In this document: in pieces, positions 37,524 through 47,006 of the stretch | How positions within the stretch are numbered: position 1 is the first letter of the stretch | Layout of the letters: every line of letters starts with the position of its first letter | From: Lentimicrobiaceae bacterium | GTDB lineage: Bacteria > Bacteroidota > Bacteroidia > Bacteroidales > F082 | Assembly: GCA_018661505.1 (NCBI GenBank) | Contig: JABJIE010000018.1 | Location: forward strand, 1-59,191 | Length of the DNA stretch: 59,191 nucleotides | Direction of reading: 5' to 3' | Made by a program: the position numbers and the translations under genes | Notes under the pieces: model-generated | What the model saw: only the letters and a program-made list of their open reading frames with translations | The model's database searches: none | What the model was told of the DNA's origin: nothing

Positions 37524-38355
37524 AATAATAGAAACACCCAGGGATGGGTTTCAAGGATTACCGTATATAATTGAAACAGATAAAAAGGTTGAGTACATTA
37601 ACCTTTTGTTGGAATGCGGTTTTCACACTGTGGAGGTTGGTAGTTTCGTATCTCCAAAATTAATACCACAAATGGCCGATACAGCAAAGGTCATAAAATC
37701 ATTAAAAACTGATAATACAAACTCAAATTTGGCAGTTCTTGTTGCAACTAAAAAAGGTGCCGAAAGTGCATGTGAGTTTGAAGTAATAAACGAACTTTTC
37801 TTTCCATTTGCTGTTTCTAGTACATTTCTTCAGAAGAATATAAAACAAACCATAGAGCAAGCTATAATTAATATCTATGAAATTCAAAACCTTTGTGTTA
37901 AACATGGTAAAGAGCTGATTACATATTTTTCTATGGGTTTTGAAAGTTCTTATGGTGACGATTGGAACATGGATATGCTGTATAAATATGTAGAAGTTTT
38001 TACAACAATGGGACTTAAAACCTTCCCGTTTTCTGACATATTTGGTAATGTATCTCCCATAAAGATTAATGAAGTATTTAAATTGCTTAATAGTGAGTTT
38101 TCAGAGGTAGAATTTGGATTACACTTGCATTCATTGGATAATGGCCGCTTGGAAAAAGTTGATGCTGCATATAAGGCAGGTATTAGACGTTTCGATACTG
38201 TAATAAATGGTATTGGAGGATGTCCACAAACAGGTAAAGAACTCATTGGTAATTTGCCATTACAGGAGTTTCTAGGATATTGCAATGAAAACAATATACC
38301 AACAGATATTGATGAGGAAAAGGTAAGCGAGATATCTAAATATAATTTATACTAA
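37516..38355 (+). CDS. Hydroxymethylglutaryl-CoA lyase
   Basis: A 279-aa HMGL-like TIM-barrel enzyme. PRDGFQG (about 8-14) is the metal/substrate loop (family 'xRDGxQ'), GLHLHSLDNGR holds the metal-binding HxH, and NGIGGCPQTGKELIGNLP carries the catalytic Cys. It splits HMG-CoA to acetoacetate and acetyl-CoA, typical of leucine breakdown. The start is GTG, 8 bp inside the glutamine synthetase gene, so the two are translationally coupled. It ends 23 bp from the convergent CotH gene, with no clear terminator between. Confidence 0.88.
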   Translation: MVKIIETPRDGFQGLPYIIETDKKVEYINLLLECGFHTVEVGSFVSPKLIPQMADTAKVIKSLKTDNTNSNLAVLVATKKGAESACEFEVINELFFPFAVSSTFLQKNIKQTIEQAIINIYEIQNLCVKHGKELITYFSMGFESSYGDDWNMDMLYKYVEVFTTMGLKTFPFSDIFGNVSPIKINEVFKLLNSEFSEVEFGLHLHSLDNGRLEKVDAAYKAGIRRFDTVINGIGGCPQTGKELIGNLPLQEFLGYCNENNIPTDIDEEKVSEISKYNLY

Positions 38356-38378
38356 ACCTATAAAACTAAGGTTCTGGC

Positions 38379-39872
38379 TTACATGTTGTCAAATGTTTCT
38401 TCAAGCCAGTTAAATCTATCAATCATCCACATTTTTAAGTGATTTACTTCTTCGATGTGAGTCTCAAAATAAATAGGATTTGGCCATACATAATTTCCAT
38501 ATAAATCCCATCTGAGGTCATTTTCTTCCTGTGCAAAACGAAGCTTGTGCTGTTGTGTATCTATTATTTCCAAGAAGTAATCTCTTTTATCGTTAAAGAA
38601 ATTGAACCTGTCTTTAACTTGGCTTACAAAGTAGGGATCTTGGAATAGCCTTGTAAAATAGCTGTTATATTTTATCCAAAATCCATCTGTATACTGACTA
38701 TCAGCATAATCAACATTTCCAAATGATAGATCAAAGTCCCATAATGGACCCATTTTTAATTTCTCTCCTGGAACCAAATTAAGGTAGATGCTAGAATATG
38801 CTCTTGCATCTACATTTTTGGCAATTTCATTTATGAGATACCAGTCAACGAAACTTTCAACATCGATATAGGATCTGTAACCAGTTATAGGGTCTTTGAA
38901 ATTTCCTCCAAAAAGAGCACTTTCAAAATCTTCAATGTAATCAACTATATATTCATATTCAGGACTATTATATGTAGTAGATGGCTCTTTAATCTGATAT
39001 AAGAACTTATATGAATTAAAGTAAATATCTTCTTCATCTAGATGGTCAGGAGTGTCTATTTCGAGAAGATACCCATCATCACCCACGTTTACCCTGCTAC
39101 TGCTTTCCTCTACCTTTTCAGTTATGTTGTAAGTTCCATTATATGAATTGTTTATAAAAACCTCAGCATATCTACATCTTGGAGTCCAGTCAAGATTACT
39201 TAGATACCCCATTTCAAAAGCAAGGCGTGTTCTTATTAAAGTCTTGTCACTATATTCAGCAAGGAAGATCCACTTTTTTCCTTCGGGCATACCCAAAAAT
39301 TCTGATTTTTCATCTAGCTTCATTTGATAAGGTTTTTTGGGATGGAGTCCCCAGGTAGAATGACCTCTACCTCTAATTTTCATTTCACCTTCAAAATTTT
39401 GAAACCCTCTACCACCAATAACAATTGATTCACCGCTGATGTATTCTTCTTTTGAAACAATATCACTATTATTTTCTATGTTTAGTTCAACTATGGGTAA
39501 TCCTGTAAACAATATTGCATCTACATCGTATTTTACATCTTTACTAACATTTGAAACCTCATAGTTTAGTATATTAGTGAAATCATTAGGAGTTATCCCA
39601 CTGGATTGAATAGAACTTCCAATTGTTACATTAGAACCGAATGAATTAAAGCTAGCAACTAAGTTTTTCATATCAGTTTTATAGGGTAACCTTCCTGTAA
39701 TACTACCAGAGATTTCTGTCAGATATATATTTGAATTAAGCCCAGGGTTATGTTCGCTGAGAAAAGCGAAATTATTAATAATAGGATCACTAACTATATC
39801 AGGAGTTTCTGTCTTTTTACACCCCCCTATAAGCACTAAAATGAATATGGTTAGATATAAGTAGTATTTCAA
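38379..39872 (-). CDS. CotH kinase family lipoprotein, last gene of the GH operon
   Basis: A 497-aa lipoprotein (Cys18 after ILVLIGG), probably from a TTG start 10 bp after the GH3 stop. The CotH domain (about 165-490) shows GRGHSTWG, KKPYQMKLDEK, the FLAEYSDKTLIRTRLAFEMG helix and GPLWDFDLSFGN, the metal-binding motif of this atypical protein kinase fold. CotH proteins phosphorylate Ser residues on spore coat proteins, and related domains occur in cellulosome proteins. Here it ends a glycan-degradation operon, so a surface or periplasmic partner may be its target (inference). Confidence 0.85.
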   Translation of the reverse strand: MKYYLYLTIFILVLIGGCKKTETPDIVSDPIINNFAFLSEHNPGLNSNIYLTEISGSITGRLPYKTDMKNLVASFNSFGSNVTIGSSIQSSGITPNDFTNILNYEVSNVSKDVKYDVDAILFTGLPIVELNIENNSDIVSKEEYISGESIVIGGRGFQNFEGEMKIRGRGHSTWGLHPKKPYQMKLDEKSEFLGMPEGKKWIFLAEYSDKTLIRTRLAFEMGYLSNLDWTPRCRYAEVFINNSYNGTYNITEKVEESSSRVNVGDDGYLLEIDTPDHLDEEDIYFNSYKFLYQIKEPSTTYNSPEYEYIVDYIEDFESALFGGNFKDPITGYRSYIDVESFVDWYLINEIAKNVDARAYSSIYLNLVPGEKLKMGPLWDFDLSFGNVDYADSQYTDGFWIKYNSYFTRLFQDPYFVSQVKDRFNFFNDKRDYFLEIIDTQQHKLRFAQEENDLRWDLYGNYVWPNPIYFETHIEEVNHLKMWMIDRFNWLEETFDNM

Positions 39873-39882
39873 AATATAAGTT

Positions 39883-42237
39883 TTAGGGTGTAAAGGTAAT
39901 ATTATCTGTATTTCTTACTAGTTCATGGATATCTTCTGCAGAACATTCACCATTACTTATGTATGGTAATTTTATAACAGGATGATCTATAAAGAAATCT
40001 TGGAAAACAGCATCATTGATTGATTTACCTTCTGGTACGAACTGTCCTATCCAATTGGGAACAATTTCTATTAAATATCCCCGTGTATCTTTATTATCCC
40101 AGTATTCCTTAATAAACGTATACTCATCAAAATTAAGTGGGACTTCTTGTGTAGATTCGAGTTCAAATGTTTGTATCATCCTTATATCCTTAGAAGATGA
40201 GCCCACAAGTATGGAAAATTTGCCACTTTCAGCAATCCACAATTCTCTTTTTGAGTCGAAAAATGTGAAATCGTTTGAATTCAATACAAATGAAACTTCT
40301 TTTTCTTCACCGGGTTCAAGTTCAATTTTTATGAATTTCTTTAATTCCTTTTTTGGTCTTTGCAGACTGCTTTTTTCATCTGAAACATACAGCTGAATAA
40401 CTTCCTTTCCTTTGATATTTCCTGTATTTTTTACTGATAAAGAAACCACCAGCTCTTCGTTATCTAGTATTTTATCATTTGATAGCCTCATGTTATCATA
40501 TTCAAAGCTAGTATAGGATAGCCCATGTCCGAATGGAAAAAGGGGTATTATATCTTTCTCATCATAATATCTGTATCCAACAAAAATACGTTCTCCATAA
40601 AGTACATTTCCCTGTTCGCCTGGAAAGTTAAAATATGCAGGAGTGTCTTGAAGTTTAACGGGAAATGTTTCTGCTAGTTTGCCAGATGGATTTACTTTAC
40701 CAAACAAAACATCTGTAGTACCACCTGCACCTGCTTGTCCTCCCAACCAACTCTCAACAATAACTGGAGTATTATTTTCCCACGGCATAGAAACAGCACT
40801 TCCATTGGTGAGTACAATGACAGAGTTTTGATTTACTTTATTTATTTCATCAATAAGCCTATTGTGTGAGTTGGGCATATTGATATGAGTACGATCAATA
40901 CCCTCGGATTCATACTGTAATGGTAATCCTGCAAAGACAAGCACAATATCAGAATTTTTAGCTATGGTAGTAGCATCATCTATGTATGATAAGTTATTGT
41001 CATCTTTTAGGTCGTAGCCTCTGGAATATTTTATATTGAATTCATTTCCATACTCATCCTGAATAATTTCTAGTACATTATCAAGTTTTGTTGGCCTTAC
41101 CTCTGAACTGCCATTACCTTGATATCTTGGATTAACAGCAAACTCACCTATAACTGCAATATTTTTATATTTTTCCTTTGAGATGGGGAGTATATTATTG
41201 TCATTTTTAAGTAATGTAATGGATTCGCTTGCAACTTCTCTAGCAAGTATATGATGCTCTTCAATTTTCTGATCAGCATTTTCCTTTTCAAGTTTTTCTG
41301 CCTTTAATACAATGGTTAATATATCTCGTACAATGTTGTCGAGCACTTTCTCGTCAAGCTCACCACTTCTAACTGCCTCAACAATAAGAGAATCATTAAC
41401 ATCATTAACACCTGGCATTTCTATGTGCATACCAGATTTTATACCTTGCACACGATCGACTACCGCAAACCAATCAGATATTACTATTCCTTCAAAACCC
41501 CAGTCATCTTTTAATGTTTCTGTTAACAGAAACGACGATTGGGTACCGTATTCTCCCTGAACTCTGTTATAGCATGCCATGATTGTCCATGGTTGAGCTT
41601 TTTTTACGGCAATTTCGAAGGGCTTTAAATAAATTTCATGTAGTGTTCTTGAATCAACATCTGAGTTCATATACATACGCATTGTTTCAACATTATTGGC
41701 AACGAAATGCTTTAGTGATGTTCCCACACCTTGACTCTGAACGCCATTAATATATGCTACTCCCATTTCTCCTGATAATATTGGATCTTCAGAAAAATAC
41801 TCAAAATTTCTTCCCCCCAATACGGATCTTTTTATGTTAACTCCTGGGCCTAACAACACGTTTACATCAATGGCTTGACATTCCTCTCCAAGTGCAACTC
41901 CAACATCATAAATTAAATCAACATCCCATGTTGCGGCTAGTGCTGAAGCAGTTGGAAAACATGTTGCTGGCAATTGATCACCATATCCTGCTTTGTTAGT
42001 TGCAGGTGCACGTCTCAATCCATGAGGGCCATCTGACATCCATATCCATGGAATATTGAGCCTATCAATTGATTCCGAACTCCAGTCATCTCGTCCGGAG
42101 CATAAAGATGCTTTCTCCTCAAGAGTTAGCTCACTTAAAAGCAGATCAACTTTTTGATCAATGGAATCATTCATATTTTGAGAAATTAATATATAGCTTG
42201 AAAATAATATAATAGGTAGTAAGAAAATTTTTTTCAT
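39883..42237 (-). CDS. GH3 beta-glucosidase with fibronectin III-like domain
   Basis: A 784-aa exported glycoside hydrolase family 3 enzyme with a signal peptide (to about residue 19). The N-terminal TIM barrel holds the nucleophile Asp255 in VISDWFAV, and the substrate-binding KHFVANNVE motif precedes it. The alpha/beta sandwich and an FnIII-like domain (about 595-700, QLYVSDEKSSLQRPKKELK) follow. An extra C-terminal part of about 70 residues is unusual. There is no T9SS signal, so it is probably periplasmic, releasing glucose or a related sugar from oligosaccharides. Confidence 0.92.
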   Translation of the reverse strand: MKKIFLLPIILFSSYILISQNMNDSIDQKVDLLLSELTLEEKASLCSGRDDWSSESIDRLNIPWIWMSDGPHGLRRAPATNKAGYGDQLPATCFPTASALAATWDVDLIYDVGVALGEECQAIDVNVLLGPGVNIKRSVLGGRNFEYFSEDPILSGEMGVAYINGVQSQGVGTSLKHFVANNVETMRMYMNSDVDSRTLHEIYLKPFEIAVKKAQPWTIMACYNRVQGEYGTQSSFLLTETLKDDWGFEGIVISDWFAVVDRVQGIKSGMHIEMPGVNDVNDSLIVEAVRSGELDEKVLDNIVRDILTIVLKAEKLEKENADQKIEEHHILAREVASESITLLKNDNNILPISKEKYKNIAVIGEFAVNPRYQGNGSSEVRPTKLDNVLEIIQDEYGNEFNIKYSRGYDLKDDNNLSYIDDATTIAKNSDIVLVFAGLPLQYESEGIDRTHINMPNSHNRLIDEINKVNQNSVIVLTNGSAVSMPWENNTPVIVESWLGGQAGAGGTTDVLFGKVNPSGKLAETFPVKLQDTPAYFNFPGEQGNVLYGERIFVGYRYYDEKDIIPLFPFGHGLSYTSFEYDNMRLSNDKILDNEELVVSLSVKNTGNIKGKEVIQLYVSDEKSSLQRPKKELKKFIKIELEPGEEKEVSFVLNSNDFTFFDSKRELWIAESGKFSILVGSSSKDIRMIQTFELESTQEVPLNFDEYTFIKEYWDNKDTRGYLIEIVPNWIGQFVPEGKSINDAVFQDFFIDHPVIKLPYISNGECSAEDIHELVRNTDNITFTP

Positions 42238-42341
42238 AAAAAAAATAATTTAGGTTTTTGAATAAAAATTGGCTGCAACTGCAACAAAATTAAACTTATA
42301 ACGGAATAGGTATTCATATTTTTAAAAAGTTAATTAATAAA

Positions 42342-44177
42342 TCAATATGCTAATCCATAGCCAAATTGAAACAATGGATTTGCATCAATATTCCAATAGT
42401 TTGGACCATACTTACCTTCATACTGATTCAGGTTTGCAGGCCAAGAGTGTGGTAGTTTTCCAGTAAAATTATAATCACCAAATAAAACTTCAGCAAAGCC
42501 ATCACCTTCTGATCCTGGTAACCAGCCCACAACAAATGCATCGGTTTTATTGAGTTCATCTGTTATTATCATTGGTCGGCCGGAAATAAGAATTACTACC
42601 GTGGGGATTCCAATATCCACATATGAATCTATATAATCCTTGTGTTCTTTTTTTAGATCGAGAGTAAATTCGCCAGTGCCATCACCAATATCTCCAAAAA
42701 ATTCAACATATGGATTTTCACCAACAACGATGATTGCAATATCAGCATCTCTAACTAAGCCATCAGCTAATGTATCATATACAACATCTCCGTAGGAGAG
42801 CCTCTGGATTCCCTCTAGTATGGTTGTGGCTCCCTTATAATTTTTTGCTGTCCCTCTCCAATTCACGGTCCATCCTCCTGATTGCAGTCCCGAATTGTTG
42901 GCATGTTCACCAACCACAACTATTTTTTTAGTTTCTTTTTTCAGGGGAAGTGTTTTATTTTCATTTTTTAATAATACAAGAGATTCTCTCACTGCCTGTT
43001 TGGCAATTTTTCGATGTTCGTCACAACCTAATTTAATTGATAGCGATGAATCTGGAAATGGGTTATCAAATAAGCCCATTCGGTATTTTTGCCTCAATAT
43101 CCTTTTAACAGCATCATTTATTCTTTCCATTGAGACAGAATCTTGAATAACTGATTCTTTGAGTTTACTCTGAAAATAATGCATATCTCCATCCACAGCC
43201 ATTACCATATCTACACCCGCATTAATAACATTTATTCCGCCAAACCTAGAAAACCCTTTCCAGTCTGTTAGAACAATTCCGTCAAATCCCATTCCTCTTT
43301 TTAGAGTATCTGTAATCAAGGCTTTATGTGCGTGCATGTTTGACCCCAAAACAGAATTAAAGGAAACCATTATTGCCCCAACACCAGCATCAACTGCTGC
43401 TTTGTAGGGAGGTAGTAACCTATTGTTTATTTCTTCAGCTGATAAGCTAGTGTTTCCACCTTCAATCCCGTAGTCTGTTGCTCCGTCACCTATAAAGTGT
43501 TTCGCTGTAGCAAGCACAGAGTGTGATGTGTTAAAATCACTCTGGTAACCTTTTACGGCAGCATATGTTAACTCACAGGTTAGTGGTGTGGATTCAGAGA
43601 ATGCCTCATAAACTCTTCCCCATTTTTCATTATATGGAATTGCAACACAAGGGGAAAATGTCCAGTTTAAACCAGTCGCATGCATTTCAATTGCTGTAAT
43701 TTCTGCGGACTTCATTACCATATCCGGATTCCCTGATGCTCCCATTCCAATATTATGAGGAAAAATTGTTGCTCCTTCAAAAGTGTTTTGACCATGCACT
43801 GCATCCACCCCAAAAAGTAATGGTATGCCAAGTCTTGTGGATAAGGCCTGATTCTGTAGATCACGGAATTTAGATTGCCAGTCATCTACCGTTTCTCCAG
43901 GTATCGGACCTTGAGTATGTATTACTGAACCAATAAATTTATTTGAAATATCATCTTCTGAAATGTCATAAAAGTGTCTAACTTGAGTCATCTGACCTAT
44001 TTTTTCATCAAGAGTCATAAGTGATAGTAATGAATCTACTTTTTCTTCTATTGTCAATTTGCTTTTAGGTATGGTTGTGAAGCTTGTTCCAATTAAAAGA
44101 AATATAAGAACAGTAAATAAAACAATATTGGCTATGTTTTTATTTAGATAGCTTATCATATTCGAATGAAAGTGCAT
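42342..44177 (-). CDS. GH3 beta-glucan exohydrolase-like enzyme
   Basis: A 611-aa GH3 without an FnIII domain, similar in layout to plant ExoI-type beta-glucan exohydrolases. The N-terminal hydrophobic segment (about 14-32) is a signal or anchor; an ATG at 44159 is an alternative start. The nucleophile is Asp305 in VLTDWKGF; KHFIGDGATDYG binds substrate, and the second domain has GWTVNWRG and VVGENPYVE. Enzymes of this kind act on beta-1,3- and beta-1,4-linked glucans. It ends at FQFGYGLAY, the usual end of this subgroup. Confidence 0.92.
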   Translation of the reverse strand: MHFHSNMISYLNKNIANIVLFTVLIFLLIGTSFTTIPKSKLTIEEKVDSLLSLMTLDEKIGQMTQVRHFYDISEDDISNKFIGSVIHTQGPIPGETVDDWQSKFRDLQNQALSTRLGIPLLFGVDAVHGQNTFEGATIFPHNIGMGASGNPDMVMKSAEITAIEMHATGLNWTFSPCVAIPYNEKWGRVYEAFSESTPLTCELTYAAVKGYQSDFNTSHSVLATAKHFIGDGATDYGIEGGNTSLSAEEINNRLLPPYKAAVDAGVGAIMVSFNSVLGSNMHAHKALITDTLKRGMGFDGIVLTDWKGFSRFGGINVINAGVDMVMAVDGDMHYFQSKLKESVIQDSVSMERINDAVKRILRQKYRMGLFDNPFPDSSLSIKLGCDEHRKIAKQAVRESLVLLKNENKTLPLKKETKKIVVVGEHANNSGLQSGGWTVNWRGTAKNYKGATTILEGIQRLSYGDVVYDTLADGLVRDADIAIIVVGENPYVEFFGDIGDGTGEFTLDLKKEHKDYIDSYVDIGIPTVVILISGRPMIITDELNKTDAFVVGWLPGSEGDGFAEVLFGDYNFTGKLPHSWPANLNQYEGKYGPNYWNIDANPLFQFGYGLAY

Positions 44178-44221
44178 ATTATACCACTATTAGTTTGTTG
44201 GTGAATTTGAATAGGTAATAA

Positions 44222-46942
44222 TTAATACCGGATTATTTTTTTACCATAAGATTTACTACCATCTATTATTTTAAGCACAGAAATTCCTCTTGGGATCAAA
44301 TGACTAGGTATATCCACATGCTCATTTTCAGCACTTATATCTTCCGAATACTTTAATCTGCCTGATATATCGAATATTTGTATGAGCATTTCTGAATGAT
44401 TTTCATCAATCAAATCTATGTTCAGGTTTTCACCAGAAATGGGATTTGGATAAATATTTACAATTTTGTTAGTGCTTAAATCAACAATATCTTCAAGTAT
44501 ATCAAATCGATACCAGTTAAGGTTAATTTCTCCAATTAGGGGCCTCATTCGAAGAGTTTGAATTCCTTTTGGAATAGGACTAGTAAGAGTTGCGGTAGTA
44601 GTTGTCCATGTTTGCCAGCCACCTGTTTTAGGTGTTATCATATTAACGAGCTCTGTTTCTGATCCATCTTCATTAAGAATGTAAAAACCAACTCGTCCTG
44701 TTGTATTTTGTGCTGCAACTCTTAAGTTAACTTCATAGCTACTAGTATCACTAGAGTATATTAAATAATCAGCATAATCACCCGGATTAGTGTATCCAAT
44801 ATTGTATCCACCACCCACATCGGTAGTTTCTTCAACAGCAAGACCAAGCATGTCAGAAAAATCCTCGGCTTGAATTATTGTGGGTAATTTGAATCTCGGT
44901 GGTAGAATATTTCTTATTCTTAGGTTGGAGAAAGATTCCATAACCTTACCATTAGTTGAGGTTATATCTGTGCCGTCATAACTCACATAGATAATATCAG
45001 TGTAGTACATATAATCTTTCAATTGAATTTCAATTGATCGGTTTTTATTTTCCTCCAAATAAACATCTTCAATGGTAACAGGGTTTCCATTTATCTTTAC
45101 GGAAAAATATTCCTTAATATTTTCCATTGATTCCTCAAAAACTGGCTGATTGGTATATATTGTAATGCTTTTCTCATCTTTTTTTGTTTGACCATTTATT
45201 GCCAGCATATCAACATTGGAAGGATCACCAGTTTTTAAAAATTCTATGCTGCCTACGTTTATGGATGTATTGTTATCAAATTCAAATTTGAGCACATGTT
45301 CTCCTTCGTTAAGTACTAAATCATTTATTTCAAAATTGGAAAAGTCAGTCCAGCTGCCAGTACTTGTAACCTGTTCTGAGGTAGTAATATCTTCATCATC
45401 AATGGAAAGGTGGAATTTACCCCCTGTGTATGAAGTTGCAAATCTAACTTTTGCTTGAAATACTCCACTCTCGGATATGTTTACAGTATATTTCATCCAT
45501 TCTCCTTTTTCTGAGTATGCAATATGAAAGCCATTACTGTTAAAAGTATCTGTATTTGATTCGATATCTACCCCATCATTCCTATATACCCAACCATTGT
45601 TCCATGCTGTAAAAAACCCTGTTGATAAGGAGTAGTTAGCATTTTCCATATCATAATACGCATGATTTAATTTTCCAAGGTCAAAATTTGACAAGTATAT
45701 CAATCCAGGTATATTGTGAATACCATAAGGAATCGTGTTATTACTCCTGGGTTGTCTTATTTGCGCATCATGGACATCTTTCCTATAATCGCAGTTAATA
45801 CTATTTGCATTTGTTGCCAGTTCCATCATCGAATTATAAGCTTCATCAACGGTGGGCTTTGGCCCTTCATTTCGCCAGTAACTTAGAATATCCTTGTATC
45901 CATCAGTAAAAAGGATTGAATATGGAGCAACTATTGTTTCAATCCTTTTGTATGGCCAAAATGACCAGCCTATGTTATTATCTTCAAAAAGTTCTATGGC
46001 ATCAGTAAACCAAACATTTGAATTTTCTCCCGATTCACCCATCCAAAGTGGAATATTGTATTGATTTCGTAAATCTAAAACCCAACTTATTGATCCAGGA
46101 TCATTATAATTCCAATATTTATGGAAGCTATATGACATATTATCATCCCAAGGAGGTGTTAAGCCGGTAAAATCATTTGCAAACCAGTTCCCTTCGATAA
46201 AAATAATATGACTAGTGTCTACTGCTCGTATTGAATCAGTTATTTCTTCGTACAAGGCTCTAAGTTGAGTATTACCGCTAAGATTCCAATTAACCTCATT
46301 CAGTAAATCGTAACCACCTATCCAAGGTTCATCGGTATATCGTTTGGCAAGTTTAGCCCATAGGGCAACTGTTTTATTCCTGTTATCCTGGCTTTCCCAA
46401 AGAGAAGGTTTATCAGGATCATAATCACAGATAGCTGCATTTTCACCTTGTCCACCAGGAGCTGCATGCAGATCAAGGATAAGGTACATATTATTTTGTT
46501 CACACCAGCTCAGTAAACTATCAACCATATTAAAACCTTTGGTTAGCCATGTATTTTCACCACTTACTGGTTCATCTTCAATCGGAAGGGTAAATAAATT
46601 ATAGTGCATTGGTAATCTGATACTATTGTACCCCCATGCTGCAAGTGAATCTACATCGTCCTTTGTTACATGGTTATCTAGCCATGTATCAAAAAAAGTA
46701 TCTGTTTTATCCTGACCCATTAGATCAACAAGTCGCTCTCTGAATTCGTGCTGAGTATCTGCCACATCACTGGATTGCATCATGTAACCTTCCATTAGCA
46801 TCCACCCTCCTAAACCAATTCCTTTCAATAGAACATTATTTCCATCCTGATCTACTATTTTTTTACCATCCGTTTTTAACCCTTGACCAAAAGATAATAA
46901 GGTAGACAAAAGTATTAGAAGTATTATGTATACGTTTTTCAT
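44222..46942 (-). CDS. GH5 glucanase with CBM6-like modules and T9SS sorting domain
   Basis: A 906-aa secreted enzyme. Domains: signal peptide (to about 20); GH5 barrel (about 25-390) with NSIRLPMHYN, LDLHAAPGGQG, acid/base Glu216 in LLNEVNW and nucleophile Glu303 in WMGESGEN; a first CBM6-like beta-sandwich (about 430-580); a SwmB-like Ig module (about 588-700); a second CBM6 (about 700-820, IIQAEDF, GDYADYLIY); and a type A T9SS domain (IVNIYPNPIS ... KKIIRY). The early GIGLGGWMLMEGY resembles exo-beta-1,3-glucanase-type GH5 members, but the subfamily cannot be assigned without alignment. It probably attacks the polymer at the cell surface. Confidence 0.9.
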   Translation of the reverse strand: MKNVYIILLILLSTLLSFGQGLKTDGKKIVDQDGNNVLLKGIGLGGWMLMEGYMMQSSDVADTQHEFRERLVDLMGQDKTDTFFDTWLDNHVTKDDVDSLAAWGYNSIRLPMHYNLFTLPIEDEPVSGENTWLTKGFNMVDSLLSWCEQNNMYLILDLHAAPGGQGENAAICDYDPDKPSLWESQDNRNKTVALWAKLAKRYTDEPWIGGYDLLNEVNWNLSGNTQLRALYEEITDSIRAVDTSHIIFIEGNWFANDFTGLTPPWDDNMSYSFHKYWNYNDPGSISWVLDLRNQYNIPLWMGESGENSNVWFTDAIELFEDNNIGWSFWPYKRIETIVAPYSILFTDGYKDILSYWRNEGPKPTVDEAYNSMMELATNANSINCDYRKDVHDAQIRQPRSNNTIPYGIHNIPGLIYLSNFDLGKLNHAYYDMENANYSLSTGFFTAWNNGWVYRNDGVDIESNTDTFNSNGFHIAYSEKGEWMKYTVNISESGVFQAKVRFATSYTGGKFHLSIDDEDITTSEQVTSTGSWTDFSNFEINDLVLNEGEHVLKFEFDNNTSINVGSIEFLKTGDPSNVDMLAINGQTKKDEKSITIYTNQPVFEESMENIKEYFSVKINGNPVTIEDVYLEENKNRSIEIQLKDYMYYTDIIYVSYDGTDITSTNGKVMESFSNLRIRNILPPRFKLPTIIQAEDFSDMLGLAVEETTDVGGGYNIGYTNPGDYADYLIYSSDTSSYEVNLRVAAQNTTGRVGFYILNEDGSETELVNMITPKTGGWQTWTTTTATLTSPIPKGIQTLRMRPLIGEINLNWYRFDILEDIVDLSTNKIVNIYPNPISGENLNIDLIDENHSEMLIQIFDISGRLKYSEDISAENEHVDIPSHLIPRGISVLKIIDGSKSYGKKIIRY

Positions 46943-47006
46943 TTTATACTTGTTGATTACCTTATTAATCCAAGTAGTGATATAAATAATCAGTTAAATT
47001 ATATTT

